From: an uncultured Lachnospiraceae bacterium
GTDB taxonomy: Bacteria > Bacillota > Clostridia > Lachnospirales > Lachnospiraceae
Length of the DNA: 64,000 bases
Assembly (NCBI GenBank): GCA_902779395.1
Contig: CACZBK010000009.1
Coordinates: 1 to 64,000, forward strand
Reading direction: 5' to 3'
Positions 62,679-64,000 of the stretch are shown one piece after another. The notes beneath the pieces are model-generated. The model was not told the DNA's origin. It made no database searches and saw only the letters and a program-made list of their open reading frames with translations. Position numbers and translations under genes: made by a program. Position 1 is the stretch's first letter. Every line of letters begins with the position of its first letter.

Positions 62679-63066
62679 TAAAAGTTCCCTCCTCCAGCTC
62701 TTTTATGATCCTCTCAGCATACTCGCAGCACTTTTCCTCTGCGTCACACCCGGAGCATCCCTCATCTTCACCATCATTCAGGTCATCATCAAAGTCGAGA
62801 TCATCATCGTCAAGATCATCGAAATAGAGATCATCAAGATCAAATCCCTTTGTCCTGATGTATGATTCCAATACTCTTTTCGAAAGATCCAGCGCATCCT
62901 TCGCTTCCATAATATAACTCTCCGCCTCATCAGTGACATGTTTTGCAATGGCTATCTCTTCTTCCGCTTCACGGCACTTATCATTGCTCCTTTTGACGAT
63001 CCCTGCTACTACACCTGCTATCAGGCTTAAACCTCCTGCTACTGCAAATACTGTTATCTTCTTCAT
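62671..63066 (-). CDS. small membrane protein with acidic region
   Basis: 131 residues. An N-terminal helix (VFAVAGGLSLIAGVVAGIV) anchors a helical segment, then a very acidic run (DLDDLYFDDLDDDDLDF) and CSGCDAEEKCCEYAERI, a Cys cluster that might bind metal. Function unknown. It sits between the ArdC-like gene and topB in the conjugation operon and overlaps topB by 8 bp. Confidence 0.65.
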   Translation of the reverse strand: MKKITVFAVAGGLSLIAGVVAGIVKRSNDKCREAEEEIAIAKHVTDEAESYIMEAKDALDLSKRVLESYIRTKGFDLDDLYFDDLDDDDLDFDDDLNDGEDEGCSGCDAEEKCCEYAERIIKELEEGTFNV

Positions 63067-63079
63067 CTTTCGTTCCTCC

Positions 63080-64000
63080 TTATTTGATTATTCCTTTTTT
63101 CTTTTTGATATTGGCATCATGAGCCTTGTTCTGTTCCTTTTTCTTTTCCTGCTTCTTTCCTTTGGCAAGCTTTTCTTTTATGGAAGTCTTCTTCTCTTCC
63201 TTTTTTTCATCAGCTTTATCCTCAGCTTTTTCGGCAGTTTTATCCTCCGCTTTCCCGGCAGCTTTTTCATCAGTATTCACTTCAGGTTTTTCTTCAGCTT
63301 TCACATCGGCACTTACTTCGGTTTTCTCCCCGGCAAACATATCCATCAGTACGTCAGCTGACTTTGACAGATCCTGCTCCTTCTGAAGATCGCTGAGTTC
63401 TACCGGAGGCTCCACCGTCATGAACCCTTCAGGCTGGTGAACCTCCGGCTGGTCAAAAGGGGCGCCTTCATCGGACACCTCCATGATCTGGCCGATGATG
63501 TCATCGAGCTCGTTTTCCTTATTCATCTCCTGCATCTTTTCATCGATCTTAGTGATCATCCATGATGCAGTGCTCCTGATAGTCTCCAGTGATGCCTTAA
63601 GCTCCGGCACCTCCTTATCTGCAGACCAGGTAGCCACATAAGGAAAAGAATACTCGGAAGTATCGATACCGTAATGCTGGCATACTACGTATGCTATGGA
63701 TTCAGCTTCGGTCTCCTGCTGGTTCTTTGATTTGGTTTCACCTGATGCTTCACGCGCTTCCTTTGAGTGCAGCGCCTGGTGGGATGCTTCATGCACCAGG
63801 GTCTTAACGGTCTGGGCTTCGCTCATGCCTTCCTGCACCACTATGCGGTTCTCTTCCAGGTGGTAGTATCCCTTTGCCCCGGAATCTATCTGTTCAAATG
63901 ATACCGGCACAGGGATCACTTCCTTCAAGGCATTTAACAGCGACTCATATCCTTCCACCGCTGCAGTGAGTTCATTTACTCCCACGGTGGGTACGGGATC
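63080..64000 (-). CDS. ArdC-like antirestriction/zinc-metallopeptidase protein, C-terminal part (runs off window)
   Basis: The open frame continues beyond the right edge (DPVPT before the GTG at 63985), so only the C-terminal 306 residues are seen. The metallopeptidase motif HEASHQALH, with a following Glu in QETEAESIAYVVC, matches the C-terminal domain of ArdC/DUF1738-type proteins that accompany conjugative elements. The last 110 residues are a low-complexity Lys/Glu/Ala tail. ArdC-type proteins protect incoming DNA; the N-terminal single-strand-binding domain would lie outside. Confidence 0.8.
   Translation of the reverse strand, partial: DPVPTVGVNELTAAVEGYESLLNALKEVIPVPVSFEQIDSGAKGYYHLEENRIVVQEGMSEAQTVKTLVHEASHQALHSKEAREASGETKSKNQQETEAESIAYVVCQHYGIDTSEYSFPYVATWSADKEVPELKASLETIRSTASWMITKIDEKMQEMNKENELDDIIGQIMEVSDEGAPFDQPEVHQPEGFMTVEPPVELSDLQKEQDLSKSADVLMDMFAGEKTEVSADVKAEEKPEVNTDEKAAGKAEDKTAEKAEDKADEKKEEKKTSIKEKLAKGKKQEKKKEQNKAHDANIKKKKGIIK

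Overview
The window is low-GC, with Shine-Dalgarno-rich genes and agr peptide signalling. It also carries BlaI/BlaR1-type regulation and a conjugation module of the Tn1549 kind (MOBP relaxase, MobC, topoisomerase III, ArdC-like protein). This suggests a Firmicute, most likely a Lachnospiraceae (Butyrivibrio/Roseburia-like) chromosome carrying an integrative element; that placement is inference. No rRNA, tRNA or CRISPR array was seen. Most of the window is accessory DNA.

Layout. 0-11 kb: a cut-off AAA ATPase, then two clusters on the minus strand for large secreted modular proteins (CBM2-like domains, thrombospondin-3-type calcium repeats, and a different C-terminal enzyme-like domain in each). 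Between them lie XRE regulators, a Fic remnant and a miniature transposon. 11.8-16.8 kb: tyrosine recombinase 1, then a segment bounded by an inverted 19-bp site. It holds a TIR gene and a P-loop/TPR ATPase facing an ATP-grasp gene. 17.7-20.7 kb: a BlaI/M56-regulated operon of exported proteins behind a palindromic operator. 20.8-22.7 kb: IS110 and IS21 wrecks. 23-26.7 kb: an ABC transporter operon headed by a 52-codon AgrD-like peptide gene. 28.8-33.5 kb: a solitary 1557-residue STAND ATPase. 34.8-43.2 kb: a second secreted-protein operon, with frameshifts in two members. 43.3-46.3 kb: a dGTPase gene and an intact ISL3-family element with 8-bp target duplications. 46.5-50.4 kb: tyrosine recombinase 2 and a second inverted-site segment, holding a glycosyltransferase facing a TIR/deoxyribosyltransferase-like HEAT protein. 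52-52.7 kb: a decayed copy of the secreted-protein locus. 52.9-56.3 kb: a complete agrD-B-A-C locus and an XRE regulator. 57.2-58.7 kb: an Abi_2 gene with two stop codons and an IS66 remnant. 58.8 kb: a perfect parS sequence. 59-64 kb: mobilisation and conjugation genes running off the right edge.

Working together. The most striking pattern is the paired architecture around the two tyrosine recombinases. Each recombinase is followed by a core of two 7-bp arms around an asymmetric 5-bp spacer, TGATAAT-TACAG-ATTATCA or TGATAAT-TGCTG-ATTATC, with a second copy in inverted orientation 2.4-3.9 kb away. The segment between contains two convergent transcription units whose starts abut the two sites. 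This predicts DNA inversion that switches which unit lies next to the fixed flank. In both loci one of the two units is a predicted NAD/nucleotide-acting defence-type protein. The STAND ATPase, dGTPase, Fic, Abi_2 and DUF3732 fragments add to a defence-rich picture. Many genes are broken by nonsense codons or homopolymer slips, so the region is turning over quickly.
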